64,000 nucleotides of DNA, taken from positions 23,076,317 to 23,140,316 of the forward strand of contig CM050658.1 in NCBI GenBank assembly GCA_027574665.1. The letters are read 5' to 3'. The translations under genes and the position numbers were made by a program. This document shows positions 13,320 to 25,800 of the stretch, in pieces. The stretch comes from Rhynochetos jubatus. Lineage: Eukaryota > Chordata > Aves > Eurypygiformes > Rhynochetidae. The notes beneath the pieces were generated by a model, which saw only the letters and a program-made list of their open reading frames with translations, did no database searches and was not told the DNA's origin. The first letter of the stretch is position 1, and every line of letters starts with the position of its first letter.

Positions 13320-14227
13320 ATGTCCCTTTTCTTTCTAAATATGAAAATCCTTATATTTATGTTTATTATTCTGGACCCCTGGCATTTCATGCGTGTTTGT
13401 CACTGTGCTTTAATCAATAAATTACTTTGGTTTAAAACATGAGAATGTTGCAACTTTCCTTCAATTTTCCTTTTCTCCAAATGATGAGAGCACAGGGCTT
13501 CTATCTGATGTTTGAGTGCTTAAGCCCTCTTTTTACTTCTGTTCATGTAAGCACACTGCAGGAGGAGGGCTCAAGTCCATCTAGGTTCTGATGACAAATA
13601 AATTAACAATCTGGAAGGAAATACACAGACAGTCCTTAGCTATTGCAGAGGTTTCCATTAGGAGATGCAGAATAACTCTACAGTAATTAATTTACAACAA
13701 AGCTGGGATTTTGCCAGCAATCCAAGACATAAAGCTTTAGTTTAGCTGTATCTATTTGTGTCATAACGGTCTGGCTACATTTCTATTATTTTATATGGTT
13801 TCTCAGCAAGGAAGACATTACAATGGGCTGGGAATAGGTTGGAATTTTTTTGGCTTAGAAATGAAATCTGTGAAAAGCTGCAAGAGGAGGAGAATCAAGC
13901 TATCTTTTGAAACTTCACAAGCCAATGGTCACAGATGAGGGTCCCATATTACTCAATGCCAGAAAGTGCGGGGCACCCCTTAAACCTTGAAAAAGATTGG
14001 AACAGTTCCCTTTTCCAGCCTTCAGTCACTGCATGAAAAATTCAACTGCAATTAGCATTTAGTACAAAGCACTTTCTGTAGGCTGACAATAGGTAGTCAC
14101 ACCAGAAAGTGTACATAACGAGAACAGAAGCCTATTTTAAAGAATTCCATGGGTTTTGTTAACAATGAAGTGATCCCCACTTTTTCCCCAGAAAATTCAA
14201 ATACATCTCATTCCCTCTACTTCACAG

Positions 14228-14275
14228 GGCAAACCAAGAGCCAGAAAACAGAAGTTTAGATTTAAAAGCACCAGG
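14228..14275 (+). other. Exon-like segment, 48 bp, plus strand (speculative)
   Basis: The acceptor context is strong: CTCATTCCCTCTACTTCACAG sits just upstream, with a second pyrimidine-rich AG (TTTTTCCCCAG) 34 bp before it. The donor CCAGG followed by GTAAGTTCAG is close to consensus. The length is exactly 16 codons. In phase 0 it reads GKPRARKQKFRFKSTR, very basic with no acidic residue; the phase-1 frame is also open (ANQEPENRSLDLKAPG), and the third has a stop. This is the best-formed splice-site pair I found on the plus strand. It points rightward toward the CpG island, which is not the expected position for an internal exon of a gene starting at that island, and no protein match is recognised. 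Confidence 0.2.
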
Positions 14276-14926
14276 GTAAGTTCAGGGACATGACACATGG
14301 AATTGCTTATTTTGCTGTTCCATTAAACAGGCAAGCTCAATGCATCCGACACCCAGCCCTATTCTTTATGATCACCATTCACCATCAATCATTCAAGCTG
14401 TATGTCAGACCTGCCTAAGTGAAGTGCCCATTGCTCTGAATGACTGTGATGTGCACTTTGTGCTGGGAGGGAGATGAAAGATGAACTATTATATTACTAA
14501 ATATCTCTGGGGAAAAAAGGATCTTCTCTGCATTACATAAATTTCCGTGACATTTCAATTAATCTCCTCGTGCTATTTACAGTCTGTACACAACACAAGC
14601 TACCGTGCCTAAGGATAAAATATCAGAGAAGAAAAAGTACTAATTGAGTCTCAGCTGAGATGATGTGACTTAAAGTAAACGTTAAAACCAAACGGCATCA
14701 TCACCTTTCACATCTGCATGCACAGAGACAAAAGTGGCTGATAATTAAGGCAATAAAAAGAAGCAGCTTTACAATCTTTGTCACAAGTTCTCATTAATTC
14801 TCTACCACTCCCTTTCCCCCTGCATATTTGCCTTTCAGCAAGAGCAGAATAGCAAGTAAAAGCACTGGTGGCATCATGTGCAGCCACCCAGTTCTGAAAA
14901 GCATTTCAGAGTTAATGTTTTCTTAC

Positions 14927-15003
14927 CTTTTATAGAAACCGTGAAGAGGCTGGAGACATAAAAACTGCCAGTAATCCAAGCAGAAGGCCTTTAACTTCAG
15001 CAT
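14927..15003 (-). other. Candidate minus-strand first coding exon beside the CpG island
   Basis: On the minus strand an ATG with A at -3 opens a 25-codon frame (starting MLKLKAFCLDYWQFLCLQ and ending HGFYK plus two bases of the next codon). It runs directly into AAAAG followed by GTAAGAAAAC, a near-consensus splice donor. It lies about 0.7-1 kb downstream of the CpG island if that island fires leftward, where a second or alternative first exon could sit. The peptide is hydrophobic and aromatic-rich (F, W, Y, L, C) and matches no protein I recognise. An internal acceptor-like TTTTTATGTCTCCAG also exists, so a smaller internal exon of 23 bp is an alternative. There is no upstream in-frame evidence, and chance remains a serious possibility. 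Confidence 0.2.
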
Positions 15004-15639
15004 TTTCAATACTTCTACTGCAGCAACTGTAGTCTGCAGCTAGGTTTTAACAACCCAGGACTTCTTTTTGTTACGATCTGAATGACTCAAATCCAGTCCA
15101 ACACTCTCCCTGTCTTACTGCTGCAGCATAAGTGTTTCTAATTGCTACCACTCCAGGCAGCCAGGCACGCACATGGCACAGCACCTGCACAGCTCCAGCA
15201 CCCTACTTTAATACAAAGCGGCACTCGCACAAAGGGTACAAATTCATGTGCGCTCTTTGATCCTGCTGCGGTTTAGCTTTCCACAAGTCCCCAGGCCTAC
15301 CGGGATAACTGTTATTACGCAGAAATCCCACTTCTCCTTTTGGCTATTTTAGGCCATTCTAAAAGCCCTCTGATCGAACAGCGTGTGTATATTCCAGTTA
15401 AGGTTTTGGAAGGACCTTTGGAAAGCATCCTTAAAGCTCACAGAACTTCGGAAAACGCAAGCAATTACCGCAGCCAGACCTGACAACAGCCGCCCTGTAA
15501 CCACAGCTGTGCTGTGCTCCCGTCACATGGGAACCGCAGGCTTTTGTTGTTGTTGTTAAGTACAGCCGCACGCGCTCCGGCAGTCAGCTCCTCGTGGGTA
15601 AACCACCCAGCTCCATTGTCTGCCGGCACCTATGGAACT

Positions 15640-16080
15640 GGGGCTGGGTATGACAGGGGAGAGAGGAGCAGAGAACACCCCCGGGCAGGCGGGCGGGGGC
15701 GCGCGCCCTCCCCACTCGCAGCCCGCGTTACGCTTATCTCGCCCGCAGCACGCTCCGGAGGAGACACCGGCCCCCGCCGCCGCCGGTACCGCCCCGCCCG
15801 CCCGCGTTGCCGGGCAGCGGGGACGCGCCGGCGGCATCCCGCGGCGAGCGGCCGCCGCCATTGGCCTGCGGGGAACCCCGGCTCGGTGCGGCCCTGCTCC
15901 GGGCGACCCCGGCGGGGGACGGCGGGCCCGGGGCCGGCCGGGCAGCAGCCGCTGCTCGCTGCAGCGCCGGCCCGACGCGCGGCTTCCCGGGCGGCTGCAG
16001 CGGCAGCACGGGCTGTGTAAATCGCTGCCGAGGCGCGACAGGAGCAGCCTGCTCTCGCTCTGAAAAGGCAGGAGGCCAGA
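15640..16080. promoter_or_regulatory. CpG island, probable promoter of an unidentified gene
   Basis: The region is extremely G+C-rich with dense CpG, in sharp contrast to its A+T-rich flanks. It carries a GC box on the plus strand (GGGCGGGGGC at 15691-15700), another on the minus strand (reverse complement of GCCCCGCCC at 15791-15799) and a CCAAT-type box (ATTGG at 15860-15864). No TATA box is evident, as is usual for CpG-island promoters. Long overlapping open frames occur on both strands but are alanine-, arginine-, glycine- and proline-rich, an artefact of G+C-rich sequence without stops. A minus-strand ATG overlaps the CCAAT box (GGCCAATGGCGG), so the two readings compete. A minus-strand donor-like TGCG|GTAATT lies near 15467. 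Direction is undecided, with slight support for leftward transcription from the frame at 14927-15003. Confidence 0.75.
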
Positions 16081-17526
16081 TTCATTTCTATCTGAGACGC
16101 TGGCCCAACTCTTCCTCCCGCCCTTTCTCCTCTCCACACCGACGCTCACATTTATTTTAAGGAGCTCCCTCCCCCAGCCTTGCAGGGCACCCCCGGCAAG
16201 AGCCAACAGTGCAGAACCGCTAAATGCAGGAAACGTTACTGGCACGAGAAAAGTCTTCAGTAGCGATATTTTACTTTTTTTTTTAAGTTTTTCTTGTTAA
16301 ATAACAGCAAGTGTCCGAGTGGTGACTGACCAACACTTTGCTGTTAAGTTTACTTTTCCAGAAACTACAGTTTGGCTATTTCTCATCCTGTTGAGCTTTT
16401 GAAAATCATCACTAGCAGAGGTTTAGGATGTAGCTTGCAACAGTATCAAAGAGGTATAGAGGGAGTTCAACCGAAACAGCAACAAAATCACAATCCAAAG
16501 CAATACTTGAAAGCAAAGATTCTGGCGCTTGGAGAGGTGTTCTTTTTAAAAACCACCCAACAAAAAAAAAAAAAAATGAGCACTGTTTAAAGAATAGGAA
16601 AATAAAATCATACCCCTAAAGCTAAACTGGAGGCTCTTTTCCATGCAGACATATCTAGTTCCCCAAGGGCCTGAGTAATAAGCTATATTTAGGGATCCTC
16701 TTGGTTTCTGGTTTTACTCATTGTCACTGTCCAGTTACATAAGTGTCTTGCAACTTCTTTAAAAAGTGGTTTGGGCAAGTTGACTTGAAATGAAATTATA
16801 ATTATATTTGAGTAAGAACTGGCAGTTTCTTTAATGAAGTAAAGAAATAGGGAAATTATCCCTACACAGCATTCAAAAACGTTTGTGTCACACTGTCTGG
16901 TGTTTCCCTAAAAATACATTGTACAGTATAGGGCGAGTGGCAGAAATGAACAGACCACGAGAAAAGCAACTTGTATGAGAAAGCACTAACGTGATGTGCA
17001 TTTGATTTGGGCCTTTTAAAAAAATAATTGCTTTTAAAGATTCTCTTTAAAATGATCAGTTCCCTGTGATGCCTGCATTTAATCACTGTGATTTCTTTCT
17101 GGCCAGCATCAGAGCTGGTACCATTGAAGTGATTCCTAAGAAAACACTATTGCTTGATTCTGAGAAGCAAGTCCCTTAACAGTATTAAACACTGTGGAAG
17201 TGCAAGCCTTTTTTCTTCCCGAACTCATAATCCCTTGGGCTTCATTAGCTTGGCAATTTTCAAGAGAGCGATGCCATCACGCTAGGGATATTTAGATTTT
17301 CACATCAAAATCTTCCATCCCAGCCTTTCATCAGCCCCTGTTTTCCAGAGACAGTTGTATCTAAAGAGGAACTGAATGAAAGGCCCTTGAGATCCAGGGC
17401 TTCCTGGCGAGCCTCAGCTTTCCCAGAGCTGCCTCCTGGCTTGGGCTGGCCTGATCCATTGCAAGGAGGACTGACAAGAGGATAACACGGAAACCTTGGT
17501 CCCTCTATTTCCAAGAACAAACTGGT

Positions 17527-17529
<3 letters not shown>

Positions 17530-17557
<28 letters not shown>
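17530..17557 (+). repeat. Poly-A run, 28 nt
   Basis: Twenty-eight consecutive A. The preceding sequence shows no recognisable spliced-gene copy or retroelement, so a retrocopy tail is not supported. Confidence 0.9.
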
Positions 17558-17561
<4 letters not shown>

Positions 17562-17604
17562 GTTTTTCCTAATGGAACATTGTCTGAATTACTTCAGAGT
17601 CCTT

Positions 17605-17694
17605 AAAAAAAAAAACGAAACAAAAAAAACCAACCCCCCCCCCCCAACCAAAAAACCAAACCAAACCAAAAAACAAAGAAAAGAAAAGCAAAGC
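17605..17694 (+). repeat. A/C-rich low-complexity tract with a 12-C run
   Basis: The plus strand is almost entirely A and C, with CCAAA-type units, a 12-C run at 17634-17645 and AAAAG units at the right end. On the minus strand it is translated as a Phe/Gly/Trp-rich chance peptide. Confidence 0.85.
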
Positions 17695-19621
17695 ATCAGC
17701 AGGGAAAGCCTCACCCCATAACCAAAACCAGCTATTCTCAGGACCAAGGAAGGAGAAAGCCATACCGAGACAATTCAGCTCAAGAGACACCATCTAAAGA
17801 TTTGATCCTGAAATAAGACTTTTCTCAAAATCTGACTGTTCACATTGCAAATTTCCATCTCTCCTCATACCCTTTCCAGGAAAGGAAAAAAAAAAAAAAA
17901 AAAGGCATATTTGTCACCTTAATGACTTACTTCTAAACACTGGACTTCCAGTGAGTAGAGGCTGTGTAGCCATGAATTTTCTGACAGCAACCAATGCTGA
18001 TTATACCACCCTGCCTGCAGAGAAAATGCTAATTAGGACTTTTGCAAATGAAAAGCACCATGCTCTCAACATGTTCTTCATTTTTACTTGTCTTCCAGAG
18101 GAAAACAACAAAGAAAATTAAGCTTCATCTCACGCTCACCCTGGATATAAAACCAGTTCTTTCAGAAAGGCATTTACCGAAACCTTTGACTTAGAATTCC
18201 CAGGCCCAATAAGAGTACCGATTTTGGGATGTGCTGCAGCTTCAGCACTGGTACCGTACGTGCTTTGCTGAAAATCTCTAGTCACTTAGAGTTTTGCTCT
18301 GGCAGCAGTGTACTGAAGGCTCAGGCAAGCCTTTCAAAAACAGCCACTAAATAAAGGGGCAAAGTGAAAATCAGAGTACAACGCCCCCTTATTTAGGGAT
18401 GGTTGTCTTGTCAATCCACAAAGCCCTGAGGCTGAAGCAAAAGAATCCACTGATGAGGGAGAAAGTTGTATAAAATAACCCCAGCACAAAGACTGTGCCT
18501 GCTAGTGTTGTATGATTTCAAATGATGGGAAAAATCAGGAAAATTTACTTTAACCCTTTAATTGAACTACCAATATTTACACTACTTACACCCTTATAGG
18601 GATATGCCAGGAACATTCCTGAAAAATATTTCACTTGCCTAGAAAAAAAAAAACGAGTGTATAGGCCTACTTACATGGAGCACAGCAATTTTAAGTCTGC
18701 ACAACAAAACTGTTTTCCATGAGTCTTTCATGATTCCAGGGTGAAATACTTCAATAGCCACACACAAAAACTTCATGCTAGCGATTCACACATTGTGGAG
18801 CTCAAGAATGCCATGAGAACAAGGCGGTGTGTTTCCCATACTAATTCCACGATACTCCCTCTGCACACCACAATAAAAAGTGCGGAGCATACAAGGAATA
18901 CGTATAAAGTGTACCAAGTAAGATTTTTGTGCAACTGAATAGATGCTGAGGTAGTTCTTAGAGGCTTAAAGGCCTCACTGCCCACAGAATACAACAGCAC
19001 ACAAAGCTCCTGTACACTGGGTCCCTCTCTTGATAGTGGAAATCAAATAGTCTCCACATGCAAGCTGCTGGGAAGATTTCCGAGGCTTCTTGTACAAAGA
19101 ATAAGGAAGGCTCTCATGTCAAAGGCTTTGGCAAACCCAACCTCTCTTCCTGGCCCTCTTACACGTGTCTGGGTACCACTTCAGCAAGCATCCCCTCCTG
19201 ACAAGGGGCAACGGAAGAGCCATGTTCATACAGAGCTCTGTGGCTCTGCTGCGCCATTGTGACACCCAGGGGTGTTGGTGACATGCTCTACAGAGATGCC
19301 CAGAGAAGCAGGGTCATGAAAACAAGTTCTCTTTCCCCCCCTCTTCACTCCAAGGGAAGCTCTGCTGCCTAGAAACACTCCGATAACTCAAAACAGTTAT
19401 TTTGCTTCAAACAGCTCTCAGATTTCTGCAACTCTCCCACAGATGAATTTTAATTGTTACTTGATACTGTCTGTCTTTTTTGTTATTAAGCCTCTAAACT
19501 GCCAAAATTTCATGAAGTAGAATATTAAGAAATTTGTTGTTCACTTAATACTGAGTATCTTTTCTGAATGTCTGTTCTCTAAACTCATACAAACACTAGT
19601 TGATCAATATCAATATCAATT

Positions 19622-19815
19622 TGAGGGTGACAGTGCACTGGGACAGGCTGCCCAGAGAGGGGGGGAGTCTCCTTCCCTGGAGACTTTCCAAAGCCCCTGG
19701 ACTTGCTCCTGTGTGATCTGCTCTGGGTGATCCTGCTCTGGCAGGGGGGTTGGACTAGATGATCTCTAGAGGTCCCTTCCAACCCCTAACGCCCTGTGAA
19801 TCTGTGAATATGTTA
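19622..19815 (+). mobile_element. CR1 retrotransposon 3' end, plus-sense, 5'-truncated
   Basis: The copy holds the conserved CR1 3' untranslated segment: a GGGACAGGCTGCCCAGAG block, then GGGGTTGGACTAGATGATCT and AGAGGTCCCTTCCAACCCC, ending in two degenerate 8-bp units (CTGTGAAT CTGTGAAT). CR1 elements move by target-primed reverse transcription and are usually 5'-truncated; this copy keeps only about 190 bp and no coding sequence. The 5' boundary is approximate. It supports a sauropsid, most likely avian, origin for the DNA. Confidence 0.92.
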
Positions 19816-19819
19816 CAGA

Positions 19820-22800
19820 AGATGACAAAATTTCTGGATCATTTGAAACAGTTCTGGTAATACGACACTCCAGAAGGCCCACAGCAAGATTTAGATATTA
19901 CGAAATAAAATGTTTTCAGATACCAGCTGAAAATGGACAAGAGTCCAACTCAAAATATCCAGAAGAAATACTGTGCAGACTAGGAAAGATATTGTACAGA
20001 ACAAAATATACGTAAGTAGCTTCCAAACTGAACCTACAGGATCCAAGTGCCACCTACATAAATTCAGGGGAAACATGGATCTGTCTGGTGGGTAAACTAC
20101 ACACAACTGAAATTTAACAAAATAAGAAGTCTGGATTACAATGTTCCAGGGCAGCTGAGAACTAGGAGAGTGGTTCTTTGAGGGCAAATGTACTTTCTGG
20201 ATGAGGACAGGAACTTAGTGAGCAAACGCACGAAAAGTAGCCCGACTAGAAAATACTAATTGCTTGACAGGACACTGGGTGGCTTCATATTAATTGGTAG
20301 ATTCCATTTTACAGGTCATTCAAAGGTAAATTTGCTCGACAGGTTTGTGAGAACACATTCAATAACAAGAAGTCTTGTATTGTCTTTCATGTTATTTAAA
20401 AATAATAGCACTAATTCTGTTTAATTACAGCTCCAGAACAGGCTTATATGACCTACTGAACTTGCCTAGATGTTGTGCTGTTTCTTCAGTAATTATTTAA
20501 GCCTCAGAAAAATTCACTAGTTTAGCTGATATCAGCAGGAAATTTCTTTAATGCCTCCTCTATGACTGTTTTGCTCTAGTTTTTAAACATAATAAAATTA
20601 TTAAAGAGTTAACATTTTTACACCCTTATCTGGTAACTCCCAGATATTCTTTCACCCCAATTCTCAAAATTCTGAAAGACTTACTGCATGCAAGCGCATT
20701 TATTTCCACATAACTTACTGTAAAGACAGTTCTGTAAAACCATTTTCACGTATTCTCCAGGGTATCTGTTTGAATTAGTTCAGGAAATGTCTGAGCACAG
20801 GCGTTTCTTAGAAGTGAATGGGATGATGGGGAAAGTCTCAACTTCTCTGATAACTTACAACTTCAGTATTTTCTTATTTCTAAAAGACGGTAGAATACAA
20901 GCTATTAATAAACTATTGTTTGAAATATAAAGGAGGGCAATCAAGGATTCCATACCAGCCCGCATCTCTCCTGCAGGCTTAAGAAAGTGTTACCCACTGA
21001 ACGCATACTAATGAGCCCCGCTGAACTTAACACGTACACTGTGTGTATTAAATTTCACGGCTCATGAGGCCACGCGGCAATGGCAGTGGCCATACTGGTG
21101 GATATTAAATCACATGGTCCTGTTTTACTGGAAATAGTTTAAAACCAGGAAATATTCACATTTTTATGATCCCACAGCAAACAGAAATCATTCAGTCATC
21201 ACAGTTGCTGGAAAACATGTCTGTTCAGTGCAACTAAATTTATTGAAAGAATGACCCCTTTTCCTTTTCCCACCAAATGCTAACATTCAACCACTTCTTA
21301 CATCTCTAATTCTTCCTCATCTTTCTCACTGATAGCCTCTCGTGGAAACAATTTCAGCAGAAGCAAAAACATTGTTGTAAAATCTGCTATTTTCACAAAG
21401 ATTTATCTAGCCTGGAATAAAGATTCAGCAATACCTGGTTTGGGGAACCTTATCCCAGAGACTGGTAAATCACAAACCAGCTACATGATGTCCTGCAGAA
21501 AAGCCAGGGAGGGGGAGGTTGACATGTAGCTCTGCTGAGCTGAAGACAAAGATAATATTACAATATAGGGGGTGTGTGTTTTTAGGAAATGGCAATAAGC
21601 AATACGCTTTACTTTCAGAAGACCGTACACTGGAAAACAATGGAAGATCAATAATAGAGTGACTTTAATTTTAATAAGGTTAAACAGAACAGTTCTCATT
21701 TACGTTTTGTTGAAGCAAGGTTAAAACTACATGGTGTGGGAAAAAGTCACATCCTTAATCTGTAAAATCTCCAGAGGAAGACTTTTACCAAAACAACTGT
21801 CAGTTTGAGAGGAAGAGAATCTGCCCCAGCTTAATCAAAGGAAGTCTGCGACTTCGGTGCACTCTTTAATGTGCAACTATGAGAATAAAAGATGCAAGGT
21901 GCCCATCTGATATGCAATGTTAACAGTGCTATGCGTTTTTTTTCTAAATCGAGTGATCAAAGTAAAATCTCAGTGACTGCAATGACTCACATGACAGTAG
22001 TCCCTGAAGTTTATACATGTGCTTTTATCAAAACGCTGAGCAATGGAGAACATGAATGACATTTGGACACAATCAGTATTGTTCATTCAAAGCAGTATAA
22101 AACTGCCAGGAAAGGTCAAATGTTTTCAGCACAAATCTAAGGTTATAAAAATCTGAGGGAGAGATGGTTTGCCTGTGTGCGTGCACAAACACACCTTCCC
22201 TCCCTCCCCTTCATGCTCCTTTGAATATAGTGTGTTTGAAACTAGATCTGAATTTCAAGTCGGAAATTCAGAAAAGAGAGCAAACTACCCTTTCCCAAAC
22301 AGAAAGATCTGGCTATTTGGTCAAGGCCTTTGCTTACTATGCATTGTAAGACAGAGGAGACAGAGTTATGTGACAGAGAGCTGTTACAGAATAGAGGTAT
22401 TTTCTATTTCAAACCTAAAATTATCATCTATATTACCACAGTACCTGAGCGGATCAGTTGAGATGCTGCTTCCTGTTTCCAATGAGGTCCTGAGACGACA
22501 GCAAAAGAATAAAATTATAAACTATTAAAACTATTCAAAAACACTATATCCTTAAATGCCAAATGCTTAACTTTACATTTCCTTCCTTTTTATTAACACT
22601 GAATAATACTTAACGTGCCATTAAACTGGGATGTATGACAAGAAACCCCAAACAAAAACCCCAACAGCCATTTCCTATACACTAGAGAAGGAGGAATTAC
22701 AGAAACATTTTTGCTAATCTAGTCAAAACTTGATCAATTTTCAATATGCTAAAAGCACTCTACCAGTCCGGATTTGTTACACGTGAGTGACAATACTTTG

Positions 22801-25800
22801 TTCTATGAATGACTGACACACGTTCTACTGTATTGCACCATTCTATTAAGCATTTCCAGAACCTGTCTTCTACTTTAAGTCTGGCATTGTGTGCATTCAG
22901 CAGCAAAATCTCAGCTCAGTCGCCCTGGATCAGTGCAGAACAGCGGAACATACTAAGCAGATGCAAGTCCTACAGCCTGCCTTAGGAAGCATCAGAAACC
23001 TTTACCCTACAGATGCTTGCAGCCAGTGCAAACATCCTTTGTGGAGGTGCTAGCTTGCATTACTCTCTGATCACATTTGCTGGAATTTGCCTCTGATCAT
23101 AAACCGCCTTCAGTAAACGGTGAATTTAATGTCGATGCTGAGTTTAGGTGCGTATGTAATTTCAAGACGCAGAAAGTGTCCTCACCAGAAGGCTTACTGG
23201 CAAAGAGCAGCACCAGGACAGGGCAGCATACATAAACCAAATCAAGTTTACAGGTACATATTCCTGGCCACGCTGCTTTCGTCCTCAGTGTATCCATGAA
23301 GCCCAGATAGCACAGCCGCACACTACAGGGAGCTGCGTGCTGTTCTTCTGCAAGAACCTCGTGAACTTCCCTGCTTGCATCCTACCCTCTTGATGGTTTT
23401 TCCCACACTGGGTGTCAGATTAATTTATTCACTCACAGAGCAGGCATCCTTACATTCTAGGGTTTTGTGTTCTCCACCCAAGGAGGCAGCTACAGAGTCA
23501 TCCTGAAGAATTACTGAAGCAGAAAGTTAAGATACTGTAAGTACTGAGGTGGTTACAACTATGCTTATGTTTAAGCGGTGACATTAACATGTAATATGGC
23601 ACTACTAATTAAACTTGCTCTCACTGAGCATGACTTCAGGCTATTTTAAACATATACATGATACAGAGTTAAATTTTTAGGGTGAAAACAGTTATTTCAC
23701 AGGCTGCAATAAAACATTAGCCAAAGTCTCATAATGAGCAATCCACCATCCTGTTCAAAATAATATTTAAATAGTTTTTTGCATGTATCCATTTATATTC
23801 CTTTCACAAACTGCCTTTGCTCATACAGTCATAAATGTGTATGGTCTATGGAGGTTCACAGAATTGGCATTAGAATTGCATTGATTATGTTTACAGTGGG
23901 TATTTGTAAATTGAGGGCAAATCTTTACTTTTAATCCCAAGATTACTAGTATGTTTATAAAAATAAACAGGGCCGTGTGAATGGGGGAGGCCATAAACAC
24001 AGCATATGCTAGAATTAACTGAACAGGAATGGAAATAAACCATATTGTCCAAATAGCTTTTAACTAAAGCACTAAAGCTTTAAAATAGCTTTCAGGAGCT
24101 TATTCCACCCTGTAATTTGTTTGCTTCCAGAGTTCAAGATTTGTGAATAGTGATGAATTTTAAGGGGGTGGCTTACATATGTTGGTTTTGTGGCTCCTTG
24201 TTAGCTTAACAATTGAAAAGGGTGAACTTAATTTACTTATAATTAAGTTTACTGCTTAACACAGTGTGCTGCAGAGGTGCCAGCCTGCTCCCTGAGCATG
24301 ACGTTTTGCCTTGCTTTTAACACAAATTTAAAAAAAAAAAAATCTTAACAGTTTTGGCCCTTCTTACTATAAATAAATATTTAACAGACTCCGTCTTTGT
24401 GCAGGGACAATGTGCTGTGCATAAAGAAGAGATGGTAATGAGACACAAGGCAGCGCTGATTAGCCTCCACCCCAGCGCAACCTATTGTGGTGCCGCACAA
24501 CATGAGGCACGCTGTGACCTCAGGGACTCCTCATATAATCACCACCAGCGGGATTACAGCTCCATTAAAAATACCTCACTTCCTTTCTGAAGAGAGACAC
24601 TTACGGTACGCTCCCCAAACGCTTCAGGCAGGAGATGCACATATTTTCCAACATATCGGAAAAAAGCACAGTTCACACGGAAAAAAATCCACGTTTGGGG
24701 GTTGTCCTGAAACATGGCTAAAAGGTTCTGTTATTAGGGAGGTTGTTTTCTAGAAGATTCCCTGCCGCTGCTCGCAGCAACCCAGTGTGCTGTTGGTAAC
24801 AGTGTTTGTGTACTTGGTGACTGCAGTTAAAACCCCAAAACAGAAAAAGCCACAGATCGAATAAATTTGGAAGCTGGCAACTCGGAGCCGTGACAGCTGC
24901 CCACGTGCTCAGCACCCAGCGCGTCCCACGGGCACCACGGCGGTGGAAGGGCTTCAGACCTTCGTCTGCACTAAAGCAGCTTCCTACGAGGTGGGAGAGA
25001 CCCCGCTGCAGCTCTGGCCCCCCGCACCGCATCCCCCGGGAGCCCTGCTGCCAGGGGCATAGAGGCAGACGATGGGGTCTCTCGTGGTAAAGCCTCTACG
25101 TTAGAAACTTCCCATCCTCGTACAATTCCTTTCATCAGACGCAGGATCAAAGCAGCCCTATGGAGAACGGCTTATTTCCTACGAAAAGGTCAGCTACTGA
25201 GAATGGTGACAAACACCGGCAAAGCTACATGAACTGAAGAAATCTCCCTGGATGAGAGCCACAAAGGGATCACTACTGTGTAGCAGGAGCAAGACATATG
25301 CTAAGGAGGGTCACGCACCCAGGAAATTCTGTAGCCCAGCCTTTTAACCTGGTCACCCACCCCCAGACTCAACTTGCAGCGGAGGAAGATCTCAGGAGTA
25401 GTCTGACAACATGAAAACCAAAGTTCAGTGGCCAGTAGAGTAAGAGAAATCTATTGAAAGATCTGGATTTGGGGTAGAGAAAATTAGTTAATTCTTATTG
25501 AATTTACAGAACAATTTTAGTATAATCGTATAATCACTCCCCTTCTTTCTTTACATCTGAAATCCCATTAAAGTATTTTGGTTTCTTTCCAAACAATGCT
25601 CAAAGATGGAAAGTTAATTTAAAACATAAAAATAACCCAAATCTTGAATGCTGTATCATTAAGCTACAGCAAACAAAATATCTAATTCTACACAATGTAA
25701 TTTCAGGGATGTCTGTTTCAGGAAAAATAAAAATATATCTATTGTCGGTTACTTCAAAACAAGGTTTTGGGGTTTTTGTTTGTTTGTTTAACAAATTAAC

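Larger units (their letters stand above)
1..14900. other. Non-coding, intron-like or intergenic DNA left of the CpG island
   Basis: No reading frame here resembles a protein family I recognise. The longest frames (6462-6884 and 6948-7418 on plus, 12049-12594 on minus) have the cysteine-, serine- and leucine-rich composition of chance translation, and the second runs into the poly-G tract. Composition is A+T-rich with modestly G+C-richer patches around 140-620, 8520-9330 and 12050-13050. No CR1 copy was recognised in this segment. It contains simple repeats, one perfect hairpin and a few exon-like segments, all listed separately. It could be a long intron of a gene on either strand or intergenic DNA; the sequence alone does not decide. 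Confidence 0.6.
16250..19620. other. Non-coding A+T-rich DNA right of the CpG island
   Basis: No supported exon was found. Short frames here encode low-complexity or unfamiliar sequence. The segment holds a 15-A run at 16562-16576, the poly-A and A/C tracts near 17.5-17.7 kb, an 18-A run at 17886-17903 and an E-box (CACGTG) at 19162-19167. Confidence 0.6.

Noticed and set aside
15556..16245. 229-codon minus-strand and other long frames in the CpG island
   Set aside because: Ala/Arg/Gly/Pro-rich frames are open in nearly every phase on both strands, as expected where G+C is so high that stop codons are rare.
17530..17557. Poly-A run as a processed-pseudogene tail
   Set aside because: The preceding sequence has no recognisable spliced coding sequence, AATAAA signal at a suitable distance, or target duplication.
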